Source: Burkholderia anthina (GTDB lineage Bacteria > Pseudomonadota > Gammaproteobacteria > Burkholderiales > Burkholderiaceae). Taken from it: a DNA stretch of 64,000 nucleotides. Shown here in pieces: positions 9,626-18,053 of the stretch. The notes beneath the pieces are model-generated. The model saw only the letters and a list, made by a program, of their open reading frames with translations, ran no database searches and was not told the origin of the DNA. The stretch spans positions 3,410,001 to 3,474,000 of the forward strand of contig NZ_CM003768.1 of NCBI RefSeq assembly GCF_001547525.1, written 5' to 3'. The first letter of the stretch is position 1. The number at the start of each line of letters is the position of its first letter. The translations under genes and the position numbers were made by a program.

Positions 9626-9985
9626 ATGAACAACGCATTCAAGACGGCGGCGGTTGCACTGGCGGCCGGCCTCGCGATCGGTACCGCGCACGCCGCGGAC
9701 ATCTCGAAGGGCAAGGAACTGGTCGAATCGCACAACTGCGCGGCCTGCCACGGCGCGCAGCTGAACAAGCCGATCAACGCCGAATATCCGCGCCTCGCCG
9801 GCCAGCACGCCGACTATCTCGTGTGGTCGATGCGCCAGTACCAGATGGGGCTGACGAACCCGCTGCTCGGTCGCAACAACGCGATCATGCAGGCGCAGGT
9901 CCAGAACCTGTCGGTCAGCGACATGAAGGACATCGCGGCCTACATCGAGTCGCTGAAGGAAACCGACCTCGTATTCAAGAAGTAA
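9626..9985 (+). CDS. Periplasmic class I cytochrome c (second of a tandem pair)
   Basis: This 119-residue partner of the previous gene has a signal peptide ending in A-H-A and a single C-A-A-C-H haem motif. N-N-A-I-M-Q-A-Q-V-Q-N-L-S follows with the probable axial methionine, then a final helix D-M-K-D-I-A-A-Y-I-E-S-L. AGGAG lies 6 nt before the ATG. The equal length and aligned motifs of the two proteins suggest an old tandem duplication. A strong intrinsic terminator lies about 35 nt past the stop codon. Confidence 0.9.
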   Translation: MNNAFKTAAVALAAGLAIGTAHAADISKGKELVESHNCAACHGAQLNKPINAEYPRLAGQHADYLVWSMRQYQMGLTNPLLGRNNAIMQAQVQNLSVSDMKDIAAYIESLKETDLVFKK

Positions 9986-10018
9986 GCGCGACGGGCCTCA
10001 CGGGCTCGCGCAGCAAGC

Positions 10019-10046
10019 ATGCCCCGCCTCGGCGGGGCATTTTTTT
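10019..10046 (+). terminator. Intrinsic terminator after the cytochrome c pair
   Basis: A 10-bp GC-rich inverted repeat (10019-10028 with 10031-10040) forms a tight hairpin and is followed at once by seven T residues. This fits a Rho-independent terminator on the plus strand. Confidence 0.92.
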
Positions 10047-10095
10047 GCCCGCTTCACGGGGCCGCCGGCGCAGGCCGGGGTGCCGGCCGGCGCAC

Positions 10096-10530
10096 TCAGT
10101 CGCGCGACGCGCGGCGCAGGATGCGCTGCAGGTACGCGTCGGTATCGGGCGGCGTGTTCGTCCGCTGCGCTTCCCAGATCGTCTCGCCGAGGCATTCCAT
10201 GATCGCGTGCTGCGCATCGTGGGTCGAGTCGAGCTTCGCGGCCAGCTTGTCGTGCGCGGCGCGGATGCCGGGCGGCTGGTCGATCGACAACTGCTCGCTG
10301 ATCGCGAGGTGCATCGACAGGTGCAGGAACGGGTTCGTGCGGCCTTCCTCGGGCGTGTAGTTGCGCGCCGCCGCGCCGTCGGCGTCGGCCAGTTCGTCGT
10401 GGTATTCCGGATGCTCGACGATCCAGTCGGCTGCGATCGCTTCGAGCGGCGTCAGGATCTCGCCCGCGCGCTGCTTGCGCCAGGTCTCGGTGAAAAAGCG
10501 ACGCACGTCGTCGCGGCTTGGATTGAACAT
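10096..10530 (-). CDS. DUF1841 family protein
   Basis: The 144-residue soluble protein, starting MFNPSRDDVRRFF, matches the DUF1841 family of beta- and gamma-proteobacteria. Typical segments are W-x-K-x-R-x-G-E-x-L-T-P-L-E, H-P-E-Y-H, and N-P-F-L-H-L-S-M-H-L-A-I-x-E-Q. The repeated histidines in the last segment are reminiscent of a metal site, but no function is established. It has no signal peptide or membrane segment. It is convergent with the cytochrome operon, across the terminator at 10019-10046. Confidence 0.82.
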   Translation of the reverse strand: MFNPSRDDVRRFFTETWRKQRAGEILTPLEAIAADWIVEHPEYHDELADADGAAARNYTPEEGRTNPFLHLSMHLAISEQLSIDQPPGIRAAHDKLAAKLDSTHDAQHAIMECLGETIWEAQRTNTPPDTDAYLQRILRRASRD

Positions 10531-10756
10531 GGTGGGGAAACGTCGTGATTCGGGCGGCGTCATGCCGCGTCGGGCATTGTACGCCGGCGCGGCGGACGGC
10601 GCTGGCGGTGGCCTCGGGCGGCTGGAGGCGCGCGGCACGGCGCGGGTCGTTGCGGCCGCCCGTCGCGCAACGGGTAAGCGCGGGCTAGGCTCGCCGCCGC
10701 CGCGCCGCTACACTCCGACGATTCCCGTCACGGCGCCTTGCTCGCCCGCTTTCACC

Positions 10757-11686
10757 ATGACCGCCACCGTCCGCTCATCGTCCGCCGCCCTGCAGGGCGC
10801 GCTCTACGTCGCGTTGTCCGCCGCCGCGTTCGGCGCGATGGCGATTTTCGGCCGCTATGCGTACGCGGCCGGCGTCGACGTGCTCGGGCTGCTGATCGTG
10901 CGCTTCGCGATCGGCGGCGCGGTGCTCGCCGCCATCGCGCGGCAGCGCGGCGTCGCATGGCCGCGCGGCCGCGCGCTCGTGCCGCTCGTCGCGATGGGCG
11001 CGCTTGGCTACGTCGGGCAGTCGTTCTGCTATTTCAGCGCGCTGCAGCACGCGCAGGCGAGCCTCGTCGCGCTACTGCTGTACCTGTATCCGGCGTTCGT
11101 CACGCTGCTGGCCGCGTGGTGGCTCGGCGAGCGGCTGACGCGCGCGAAGGCCGTCGCGCTGGTGCTGTGCGTCGCGGGTTCGGCGCTGATGGTCGGCGGC
11201 GGGCACGGCGAGCCGCTCGGGATCGCGCTCGCGCTGGCCGCCGCGGTGATCTACTCGCTGTACATCGTCGGCGGCACCAAGGCGACGCGCGGCGTCGAAC
11301 CGCTCGCGACCACCGCGATCATCTGCCTGTCGGCCACCGCGACGCTCGTCGCGATCGCCGTCGTGCGAACGGCGGCGTTCGGCGCGCCGCCGCGGTGGCC
11401 CGCGACGGCCGGCGGCTGGGCATCGATGCTCGCGATCGCGCTGGTGTCGACGGTCGCGGCCATGCTCGCGTTCTTCGCGGGGCTCGAGCGGCTCGGGGCC
11501 GCGCGCACGTCGATGCTGTCGACGCTCGAACCGGTCGTGACGGTCGCGCTCGCGGCGCTGCTGTTCGGCGAAGCGTTGTCGCCGCTGCAGTGGGCGGGTG
11601 GTGTCGCGATTCTGGCGGCCGTGCTGGCGCTCGTGCGCGCGGGCGGCGCGGCCGCCGACGACGCGACGGCGACGTCCAACGCGTAG
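10757..11686 (+). CDS. DMT superfamily permease (EamA family)
   Basis: The 309-residue membrane protein has ten hydrophobic segments arranged as two EamA repeats (about 12-145 and 155-290). Repeat signatures include G-A-M-A-I-F-G-R-Y-A and L-Y-L-Y-P-A-F-V-T-L-L-A-A-W-W-L-G-E in the first. The second reads S-T-L-E-P-V-V-T-V-A-L-A-A-L-L-F-G-E. Such permeases usually export amino acids or other small metabolites; the substrate cannot be read from sequence. It is transcribed alone, divergent from the DUF1841 gene. Confidence 0.85.
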   Translation: MTATVRSSSAALQGALYVALSAAAFGAMAIFGRYAYAAGVDVLGLLIVRFAIGGAVLAAIARQRGVAWPRGRALVPLVAMGALGYVGQSFCYFSALQHAQASLVALLLYLYPAFVTLLAAWWLGERLTRAKAVALVLCVAGSALMVGGGHGEPLGIALALAAAVIYSLYIVGGTKATRGVEPLATTAIICLSATATLVAIAVVRTAAFGAPPRWPATAGGWASMLAIALVSTVAAMLAFFAGLERLGAARTSMLSTLEPVVTVALAALLFGEALSPLQWAGGVAILAAVLALVRAGGAAADDATATSNA

Positions 11687-11791
11687 TCGTGAAGGAGGGC
11701 ACGCCGCCGGCGCCGCGGCGACGCCGGCCGGTTGTCGCGCGTGGCCCGGGCGGCCGGCGCGGCGCGTCGATACGTCAGCCGCGGCTGATGC

Positions 11792-12436
11792 TCACTCGTT
11801 GGGCGGCGGCGTCTTCGGCCGGAATTCGCACAGCGGTTCGATCGCGCAGTGCCAGCATTCGGGCCGGCGGGCCTTGCACACGTAGCGCCCGTGCAGGATC
11901 AGCCAGTGATGCGCGTCCTGCAGGAATTCCTTCGGCGTGAACTTCTCTAGCGCGGCTTCGACGGCCCGCACGTCCTTGCCCGGCGCGAGACCGGTGCGAT
12001 TCGCGACGCGAAAGATATGCGTGTCGACCGCGATCGTCGGCTGGCCGAACGCGGTGTTCAGCACGACGTTCGCGGTCTTGCGGCCGACGCCCGGCAAGCC
12101 TTCGAGCGCTTCGCGATCGGCCGGCACCTCGCCGTCGTAGCGCTCGAGCAGGATCCGGCACGTCGCGACGACGTTCTTCGCCTTGGTGCGATAGAGGCCG
12201 ATCGTCTTGATGTACTCGGTGACGCCTTCCTCGCCAAGCGCGACGATTTGTCGCGGGGTATTCGCGACCGGAAACATTTTCCGCATCGCCTTGTTGACCG
12301 ACACGTCGGTCGCCTGCGCGGACAGCATCACGGCGATCAGCAGTTCGAACGGCGTCGAGTATTCGAGCTCGGTGGTCGGATGCGGATTGAGGCTCTGCAG
12401 CGTTTCGTAGATCGCGCGTCGTTTGCTGGCGTTCAT
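11792..12436 (-). CDS. nth: Endonuclease III
   Basis: The 214-residue bifunctional DNA glycosylase/AP lyase removes oxidised pyrimidines in base-excision repair. The helix-hairpin-helix reads L-P-G-V-G-R-K-T-A with the catalytic lysine at 120, and V-D-T-H-I-F-R-V carries the catalytic aspartate (138). The C-terminal iron-sulfur loop has cysteines at 187, 194, 197 and 203 in the standard C-x6-C-x2-C-x5-C spacing. The start overlaps the end of rsxB by 4 nt (ATGA), so the two are probably translationally coupled. Confidence 0.96.
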   Translation of the reverse strand: MNASKRRAIYETLQSLNPHPTTELEYSTPFELLIAVMLSAQATDVSVNKAMRKMFPVANTPRQIVALGEEGVTEYIKTIGLYRTKAKNVVATCRILLERYDGEVPADREALEGLPGVGRKTANVVLNTAFGQPTIAVDTHIFRVANRTGLAPGKDVRAVEAALEKFTPKEFLQDAHHWLILHGRYVCKARRPECWHCAIEPLCEFRPKTPPPNE

Positions 12437-13335
12437 GGAGCGTTCTGGTCGGGCGGCGTGGACGGGCCGCCCGGATCGTCGTTGCCTGCGTCGTTGTCGT
12501 GGTCGCCGCCGCCCGACGCCGCATCGGCGTCGCGCTGCGCCTGCTGTTCGGCGAGCCGCTTGCGGCGGGCCTCGGCCGCGTCGATCTGCGCCTGGACGGC
12601 CGCGCTCACGCCTTCGGTGTTCTTCGGCCCGGCGCCTTGCCCGGACAGTTCTTCCTTCTTCTTGCGCGCGCGTTCGAGCGCGGCGGCGATGATCGCGCGT
12701 TTCTTCGCTTCGGCGTCGTCGGCCGGTGCGGCGGCCGGCGCGCCCGGCTGCACGGCGGAGGGTTCCGCGGCCGGCTTCGCGGTACTCGCGGCGCGGCGGG
12801 CCGCGGCGCGCGCTTCGGCGGCCTCGCGCTCGCGACGCTGGCGCGCGAGCCGCAGATCGTGGCGCTCGCGCGCGGCGTCGGCCTGCTCGTGCGACCACGC
12901 ATCCCAGCCCGTGCGATCGCCGGTCACCGGCAGCATCGCGATGCAGTCGACCGGGCACGGCGGCACGCACAGGTCGCAACCCGTGCATAGCGACGCGACG
13001 ATCGTGTGCATCTGCTTCGGCGCGCCGACGATCGCGTCGACCGGGCACGCCTGCATGCACAGCGTGCAGCCGATGCACAGGTTTTCGTCGATGAACGCGA
13101 CCGCGCGCGGATGTTCGCTGCCGTTCACGGGGTTCAGCGGAATCACCGGCTTGCCGAGCAGGCGCGCGAGGCGCGCGATGCCTTCGGCGCCGCCGGGCGG
13201 GCACTGGTTGTAGTTCGCGTCGCCGGCGGCGATCGCCTCGGCGTACGGACGGCAGCCGTTATAGCCGCACTTCGTGCATTGCGTCTGGGGAAGCAGATCT
13301 TCGATGCGATCCGCGAGTGTTTTGGAATCGGTCAC
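12433..13335 (-). CDS. rsxB: RnfB/RsxB-type iron-sulfur protein, orphan
   Basis: The 300-residue protein has an N-terminal 4Fe-4S module [11 protein letters not shown] (Cys20, 23, 28) plus Q-C-P-P-G-G (Cys45). Two ferredoxin motifs follow, [12 protein letters not shown] and [12 protein letters not shown]. It lacks the hydrophobic anchor usual at the RnfB N-terminus and instead has a long alanine/arginine-rich tail from about residue 150. No rsxA, C, D, G or E genes are present. It is therefore likely a soluble electron carrier; a link to the neighbouring Fe-S enzyme Nth is suggested by the 4-nt overlap but unproven. Confidence 0.87.
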   Translation of the reverse strand: MTDSKTLADRIEDLLPQTQCTKCGYNGCRPYAEAIAAGDANYNQCPPGGAEGIARLARLLGKPVIPLNPVNGSEHPRAVAFIDENLCIGCTLCMQACPVDAIVGAPKQMHTIVASLCTGCDLCVPPCPVDCIAMLPVTGDRTGWDAWSHEQADAARERHDLRLARQRREREAAEARAAARRAASTAKPAAEPSAVQPGAPAAAPADDAEAKKRAIIAAALERARKKKEELSGQGAGPKNTEGVSAAVQAQIDAAEARRKRLAEQQAQRDADAASGGGDHDNDAGNDDPGGPSTPPDQNAP

Positions 13336-13598
13336 GGTGACAACAGGCTGACAACGGGCGCCGCGGCGCCGAATGGCTCTCGGCCGCGTCGGGCGCGGCC
13401 GGAAAGGTTTGCCAAAGCTCGATTATCGCCGATTTCCCGCATTGCGCTGGACGCCGTCTATGCGCATAATCGAACCGCTTTTTTGCAGGGGCTCAGCAGG
13501 AGGGTGGCCGCCCGCGGCGCGCCCGTTCCAGGGCGGCCGGCGCCGAGGCGGTGGGGGTGCCGGTCCGGATCAAGCGGCTCACATAGCAAAACGCCACC

Positions 13599-14231
13599 AT
13601 GAATCAGCCAAAAATCAAAAGAGATCCTGAAGGTACGCGCCGCCGCATCCTGATGGCGGCGGCCGAAGAGTTCGCGAATGGAGGGCTGTTCGGCGCGCGC
13701 GTCGATCAGATCGCGCGCCGGGCCGAAACGAACGAGCGCATGCTCTATTACTACTTCGGCAGCAAGGAGCAGCTCTTCACCGCCGTGCTCGAACACGCGT
13801 TCTCCGCGCTGACGGAGGCCGAGCGCGTGCTGGATCTCGACGGCGTCGCGCCGGTCGAAGCCGTCACGCGGCTCGCGCATTTCGTGTGGGATTACTACCG
13901 CGACCATCCGGAGCTGCTGAGGCTCATCAACAACGAGAACCTGCACGAAGCGCGCTATCTGCACAAGTCGACGCGGATCCGCGAGATGATGTCGCCGATC
14001 GTCGCGAAACTCGGCAACGTGCTGATGCGCGGCCAGAAGGCCGGGCTGTTCCGCAGCGACGTCGATCCGCTGCGCTTCTACGTGACGCTGTCGGGGCTCG
14101 GCTACTACATCGTGTCGAACCGCTTCACGCTCGCCGCGACGCTCGGCCGCGACTTCACCGATACCGACGAGCGCGCGGAGATGGTCCGGATGAACACCGA
14201 GGTGCTGCTCGCGTATCTGCTGCGGCGCTGA
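13599..14231 (+). CDS. TetR/AcrR family transcriptional regulator
   Basis: The 210-residue protein has a TetR-type DNA-binding domain at about 10-58 (R-R-R-I-L-M-A-A-A-E-E-F-A-x-G-G-L-F-G-A-R-V-D-Q-I-A, then N-E-R-M-L-Y-Y-Y-F-G-S-K-E-Q-L-F). The helical C-terminal domain resembles the PF17938/TetR_C_29 type, with H-P-E-L-L-R-L-I-N-N-E-N-L-H-E-A-R. The ligand and target genes are unknown. It diverges from rsxB-nth, with 263 nt between them, and is followed by a strong terminator, so it is probably monocistronic. Confidence 0.88.
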   Translation: MNQPKIKRDPEGTRRRILMAAAEEFANGGLFGARVDQIARRAETNERMLYYYFGSKEQLFTAVLEHAFSALTEAERVLDLDGVAPVEAVTRLAHFVWDYYRDHPELLRLINNENLHEARYLHKSTRIREMMSPIVAKLGNVLMRGQKAGLFRSDVDPLRFYVTLSGLGYYIVSNRFTLAATLGRDFTDTDERAEMVRMNTEVLLAYLLRR

Positions 14232-14287
14232 CGCGACGAATGGAGGAGCCGGTGCGCCGCTGGTTCGCGGCCGCGCCCGGATAAGAA

Positions 14288-14321
14288 AACGCCGCCGTGC
14301 GCAAGCTACGGCGGCGTTTTT
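14288..14321 (+). terminator. Intrinsic terminator of the TetR gene
   Basis: An 11-bp perfect stem (14288-14298 with 14308-14318) has a 9-nt loop, preceded by A residues and followed by T5. Because it is A-rich on the left and T-rich on the right, it can also stop phaZ transcripts coming from the other side. Confidence 0.9.
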
Positions 14322-14339
14322 GCGTCGGAGCGCGGTGTG

Positions 14340-15845
14340 TCAGGCGGCCTTGCGGGCTCGCATGGCTTTGGCGCGCGGGCTGCCTGCCGCGCGTTTCGCG
14401 GCCGGCGCGGCCTTGGCGGCGGGTGCCCGGGCGGGCGCGACCGTCACGGCCGGCGCCTTCGCGCGCGTGCCGCGCGTGCGTTTGGCGGCGGTGGCGCGCA
14501 CCGCCGTTTCCGGTTCCGGCTCCGGCTTGGCGGCCGGCACGACGCCGATCGCGGTCGCATCCTGCGCATCGACCGGCAACTTCGCCGCGCCGTTCTTCGG
14601 CTCCGGCGCATGCTCGCGGATGAAGTCGCGCAGTTGCGGGTAGATGATCGTGCGCCAGCGGCGGCCCGAGAAGATCCCGTAGTGGCCGCACTTCTCGGCG
14701 GTCAGGCTGCGGCGATCGTCTTGCGGGATGCCCGTGCACAGCTCGTGCGCGACGTGCGTCTGGCCGCTGCCCGAGATGTCGTCGAGTTCGCCCTCGATCG
14801 TCATCAGTGCGGTGTGCTTGATGTCCTGCGGCCGCACGCGCTCGCCCTCGACGTCCCACGTGCCTTCCGCGAGCCGGAATTCCTGGAACACGACGCGGAT
14901 CGTCTCGAGGTAATACTCGGCGGCCATGTCGAGCACCGCGTTGTATTCGTCGTAGAAGCGGCGGTGCGCTTCGGCGTCGTCCTCGTCGCCGCGCAGCAGG
15001 CTCTGGTAGAAATCCCAATGCGATTGCGCGTGCCGCTCCGGGTTCATCGCGACGAAGCCCGTGTGCTGAAGGAAGCCCGGATACACCTGGCGGCCTTCGC
15101 CCGGATAGTTCGCGGGCACCGTGTGGATCACGTTGTTCTCGAACCACGAGGTCGAGTGCTGCGTCGCGAGCGAGTTCACGGAAGTGGGGCTGCGGCGCGC
15201 GTCGATCGGGCCGCCCATCATCGTCATCGTGAGCGGCGTGTCCTCGCCGCGGCTCGCCATCAGCGAAATCGCCGCGAGCACGGGCACCGTCGGCTGGCAT
15301 ACCGAGATCACGTGCAGGTTGCGCGCGCCGATGTGACGGATGAATTCCTGGATGTACGCGATGTAATCGTGCAGGTGGAACGGGCCGACCTCGACCGGCA
15401 CCATCCGCGCGTCGATCCAGTCGGTGATGTAGACCTTGTGATCCTGCAGCAGCGTGCGCACCGTGTCGCGCAGCAGCGTCGAGTGGTGGCCCGACAGCGG
15501 CGCGCAGACCAGCACGACCGGTTCGTCCTTCAGTTGCGTGACGGCGTCGGCGTCGTCCGAATAGCGCTTGAAGCGCAACAACCGGCAGAACGGCTTCTCG
15601 ATGATCGTCTGCTCGACGATCGGGATGTTGTGGCCGTCCTTGACGATCTGGTGAATGTTGAATTCCGGCTTTTCGTAGTCCTTGCCGAGCCGATACATCA
15701 GCTCATAGGCGGCCGCCATCCGCGGTGCGCCGGGCATCAGCGAGAACGGGCTCGACGGATTCGCGAACGACTTCGAAGCGGCCTGAGCCCAGGCCGTGAG
15801 CGGGCTCAGCATCGCCCGCTGGAATTCGTGCAATTGGTAAAGCAT
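14340..15845 (-). CDS. phaZ: Intracellular poly(3-hydroxybutyrate) depolymerase with basic C-terminal tail
   Basis: The 501-residue enzyme mobilises stored PHB. Residues 1-415 match the Ralstonia eutropha PhaZ1 class, in which the nucleophile is a cysteine. Cys183 in S-V-C-Q-P-T, Asp355 in G-E-L-D-D-I-S-G and His388 in E-K-C-G-H-Y-G fall at the numbers known for that enzyme's triad. Residues 420-501 are an extra Ala/Lys/Arg/Pro tail of A-K-A and P-A-A-K blocks, like histone H1-type or phasin DNA-binding tails. The start MLYQLHEFQ matches the family. The promoter is flanked by two palindromes. The tail's role is inferred only. Confidence 0.93.
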   Translation of the reverse strand: MLYQLHEFQRAMLSPLTAWAQAASKSFANPSSPFSLMPGAPRMAAAYELMYRLGKDYEKPEFNIHQIVKDGHNIPIVEQTIIEKPFCRLLRFKRYSDDADAVTQLKDEPVVLVCAPLSGHHSTLLRDTVRTLLQDHKVYITDWIDARMVPVEVGPFHLHDYIAYIQEFIRHIGARNLHVISVCQPTVPVLAAISLMASRGEDTPLTMTMMGGPIDARRSPTSVNSLATQHSTSWFENNVIHTVPANYPGEGRQVYPGFLQHTGFVAMNPERHAQSHWDFYQSLLRGDEDDAEAHRRFYDEYNAVLDMAAEYYLETIRVVFQEFRLAEGTWDVEGERVRPQDIKHTALMTIEGELDDISGSGQTHVAHELCTGIPQDDRRSLTAEKCGHYGIFSGRRWRTIIYPQLRDFIREHAPEPKNGAAKLPVDAQDATAIGVVPAAKPEPEPETAVRATAAKRTRGTRAKAPAVTVAPARAPAAKAAPAAKRAAGSPRAKAMRARKAA

Positions 15846-15926
15846 GCAGACTACTCCCGCGTGGGGGACGGTGCGCAAGGGCGGCGTGGGGCGTCGCGGC
15901 GTGCCGTGTGGGTCAGCGACCGGCCA

Positions 15927-15941
15927 TGTTGCAATGCAGCC
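15927..15941. promoter_or_regulatory. Palindrome copy 2, just after the predicted phaZ start point
   Basis: The sequence TGTTGCAATGCAGCC shares its first 12 bases with the perfect palindrome at 15977-15991, one arm being intact and the other degenerate. It lies about 8-22 nt downstream of the predicted transcription start of phaZ. TGC-N3-GCA cores are typical of PhaR regulators of PHB metabolism. Confidence 0.55.
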
Positions 15942-15955
15942 GGACAATCGTGTCG

Positions 15956-15984
15956 ATCATATCGGACAACGATCGGTGTTGCAA
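15956..15984 (-). promoter_or_regulatory. phaZ: Predicted phaZ promoter
   Basis: On the minus strand, TTGCAA (15984-15979) and TATGAT (15961-15956) are separated by 17 nt, a good sigma70 layout. The -35 box is embedded in the palindrome at 15977-15991. Confidence 0.55.
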
Positions 15985-15991
15985 TGCAACA
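15977..15991. promoter_or_regulatory. 15-bp perfect palindrome over the phaZ -35 box
   Basis: TGTTGCA-A-TGCAACA is a perfect inverted repeat with a one-base centre. Its partner copy starts exactly 50 bp away. A dimeric repressor bound here would block the -35 box. PhaR is the obvious candidate by motif and by the gene controlled. Confidence 0.6.
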
Positions 15992-16057
15992 TTTCCTCGG
16001 ATTTTCATCAAAGCTTTGCGAATTGACGATCTCTGAACAAGGCTCCCCGGCCGCCGC

Positions 16058-17887
16058 TCAGCGGCCGGTGGCCACGGCCGGCGCGGGCTGGCCGGCCGCG
16101 CGCGCCATCGCGTCTTCGTGGTGCATCAGGTTCATCGCGGTATGCACGAGCGCCACGTGCGAGAACGCCTGCGGGAAGTTGCCGACGAGCCGGCCGGCCA
16201 CCGGGTCGTATTCCTCCGCGAGCAGCCCGAGGTCGTTCGACAGCGCGAGCAGCCGGCTGAACAGCCGATGCGCGTCGTCGATCCGGCCGAGCAGCGCGTA
16301 GCTGTCGACCAGCCAGAAGCTGCACGCGAGAAACGTGCCTTCGCCGGGCGGCAGGCCGTCGTCGTATTCGGTCGTGCGGTAGCGCATCACGAGCCCGTCG
16401 TGCAGCAATTCCCGTTCGATCGCATCGACCGTGCCGACGATGCGCGGATCTTCCGGCGGCAGAAAGCCGAGCTGCGGCAGCAGCAGCACGCTCGCGTCGA
16501 GCTCGTCGCTGCCGTAGCTCTGCGCGAACGCCTGCTTGCCTTCGTGCCAGGCGTTCGCGCAGACGTCCGCGTGGATGCGCTCGCGCAGCGCGCGCCAGCG
16601 GTCGAGCGAGCCGGGCAGCCGGAACATTTCCGCCGACTTGATCGCGCGGTCGAACGCGACCCACGCCATCACCTTCGAGAACGTGAAATGGCGGCGGCCG
16701 CCGCGCGTTTCCCAGATCCCTTCGTCGGGCTCCTGCCAGATCTTCTCGAGATGGTCGAGCAGCGCGCACTGCACGGACCAGACCGTATCGTCGGCCTGCA
16801 GGCCGCCCACGCGCGCGAGGTGCAGCGCGGCCATCACCTCGCCGAACACGTCGAGCTGGAGCTGGTTCGCGGCGCCGTTGCCGACGCGTACCGGCAGCGA
16901 ATCCTGGTAGCCGGGCAGCCAGTCGAGCTCCATTTCCGGCAGCCGGCGCTCGCCGGCGATCCCGTACATGATCTGGATCTGCTCGGGTGAGCCGGCCATC
17001 ACGCGGCCGAGCCACGTGCGCCATGCGCGCGCCTCGTCGTAGTAGCCGCCGCGCATCAGCGCGAGCAGCGTGATCGTCGCGTCGCGCAGCCAGCAGTAGC
17101 GGTAGTCCCAGTTGCGGTTGCCGCCGATCTTCTCGGGCAGCGACGTGGTCGGCGCGGCGACGATGCCGCCGGTCGGCTCGTACGCGAGCGCCTTCAGCGT
17201 GATCAGCGAGCGGCGCACGGCGGCCGCGTAGCGGCCCTGCACCTGGCAGCGGCCCGACCATTCGAGCCAGTAGTTCTCCGTGCGCGCGAGCATCGACAGC
17301 GGGTCGCGCGCGGGCGGCAGCCGCATGTGCGACGCCGCGTAGCCGAGCGAGAACGGCACGCGCTCGTCGGCGCGGACCGTGAATTCCGCGAGCGTATGGA
17401 GGTTCTTGCCGGTGAGCGACACCGGCGTGCGCAGCACGACGGTATCGGGGCCGGCGATGGCCTTCATGCCGTCCTCGCGGGTCAGTTGCGTGACCCACGG
17501 AATCGAGAAACCGTAGTCGAAGCGCAACACGAGCTCCATGCGCATCTTCATCGTGCCGTGGCGGCCGACGACGATCCGCACCAGTTCGGACCAGCCGTTG
17601 CCGGGCGGCATGAAGTCGATCACGGTGACGGCGCCGTCGGCGCTTTCGTAATCGGTTTCGAGAATCAGCGTGTCGCCGCGATAGCGGCGTGTCGTGTGCG
17701 TGATCGCGGCGTCGGCGGCCGGAGCAAGCAGCCAGCGGCCGTGCTCGGGCGTGCCGAGCAGCGCCGCGAAGCAGGCGCCCGAATCGAAGCGGGGCCAGCA
17801 CAGCCAGTCGACGGAGCCGTCTTTTGCGATCAGCGCGGCCGTGTGGCCGTCGCCGACGAGGGCGTAGTCTTCGATCAGGGCGGGCAT
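16058..17887 (-). CDS. Glycoside hydrolase family 15 protein (glucoamylase/trehalase-like)
   Basis: The 609-residue cytoplasmic protein (no signal peptide) starts MPALIEDYALVGDG, the usual opening for bacterial GH15 enzymes. It has an N-terminal beta-sandwich (W-L-C-W-P-R-F-D-S near residue 30) and a C-terminal (alpha/alpha)6 barrel opening with G-G-N-R-N-W-D-Y-R-Y-C-W-L-R-D-A (256-270). The family hydrolyses alpha-glucosidic bonds of maltooligosaccharides or trehalose; which one applies here cannot be told. It is divergent from the lactonase-like gene and co-directional with phaZ, 212 nt upstream of it. Confidence 0.9.
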   Translation of the reverse strand: MPALIEDYALVGDGHTAALIAKDGSVDWLCWPRFDSGACFAALLGTPEHGRWLLAPAADAAITHTTRRYRGDTLILETDYESADGAVTVIDFMPPGNGWSELVRIVVGRHGTMKMRMELVLRFDYGFSIPWVTQLTREDGMKAIAGPDTVVLRTPVSLTGKNLHTLAEFTVRADERVPFSLGYAASHMRLPPARDPLSMLARTENYWLEWSGRCQVQGRYAAAVRRSLITLKALAYEPTGGIVAAPTTSLPEKIGGNRNWDYRYCWLRDATITLLALMRGGYYDEARAWRTWLGRVMAGSPEQIQIMYGIAGERRLPEMELDWLPGYQDSLPVRVGNGAANQLQLDVFGEVMAALHLARVGGLQADDTVWSVQCALLDHLEKIWQEPDEGIWETRGGRRHFTFSKVMAWVAFDRAIKSAEMFRLPGSLDRWRALRERIHADVCANAWHEGKQAFAQSYGSDELDASVLLLPQLGFLPPEDPRIVGTVDAIERELLHDGLVMRYRTTEYDDGLPPGEGTFLACSFWLVDSYALLGRIDDAHRLFSRLLALSNDLGLLAEEYDPVAGRLVGNFPQAFSHVALVHTAMNLMHHEDAMARAAGQPAPAVATGR

Positions 17888-18053
17888 GGGCAGGCGATCC
17901 TTGGGTATTCGAATTCACAATGCGGACGTCGGCGGCCCGGACTTCACGCCCGGGCGCCGCGCCCCGTATACTCGGCCGGGCGGCGGAGCGCATGAACGGC
18001 CGGCGTTTCGTCCTATCTCAACACTTGAAGCGACTCGATGCAAGGAGGATTCA

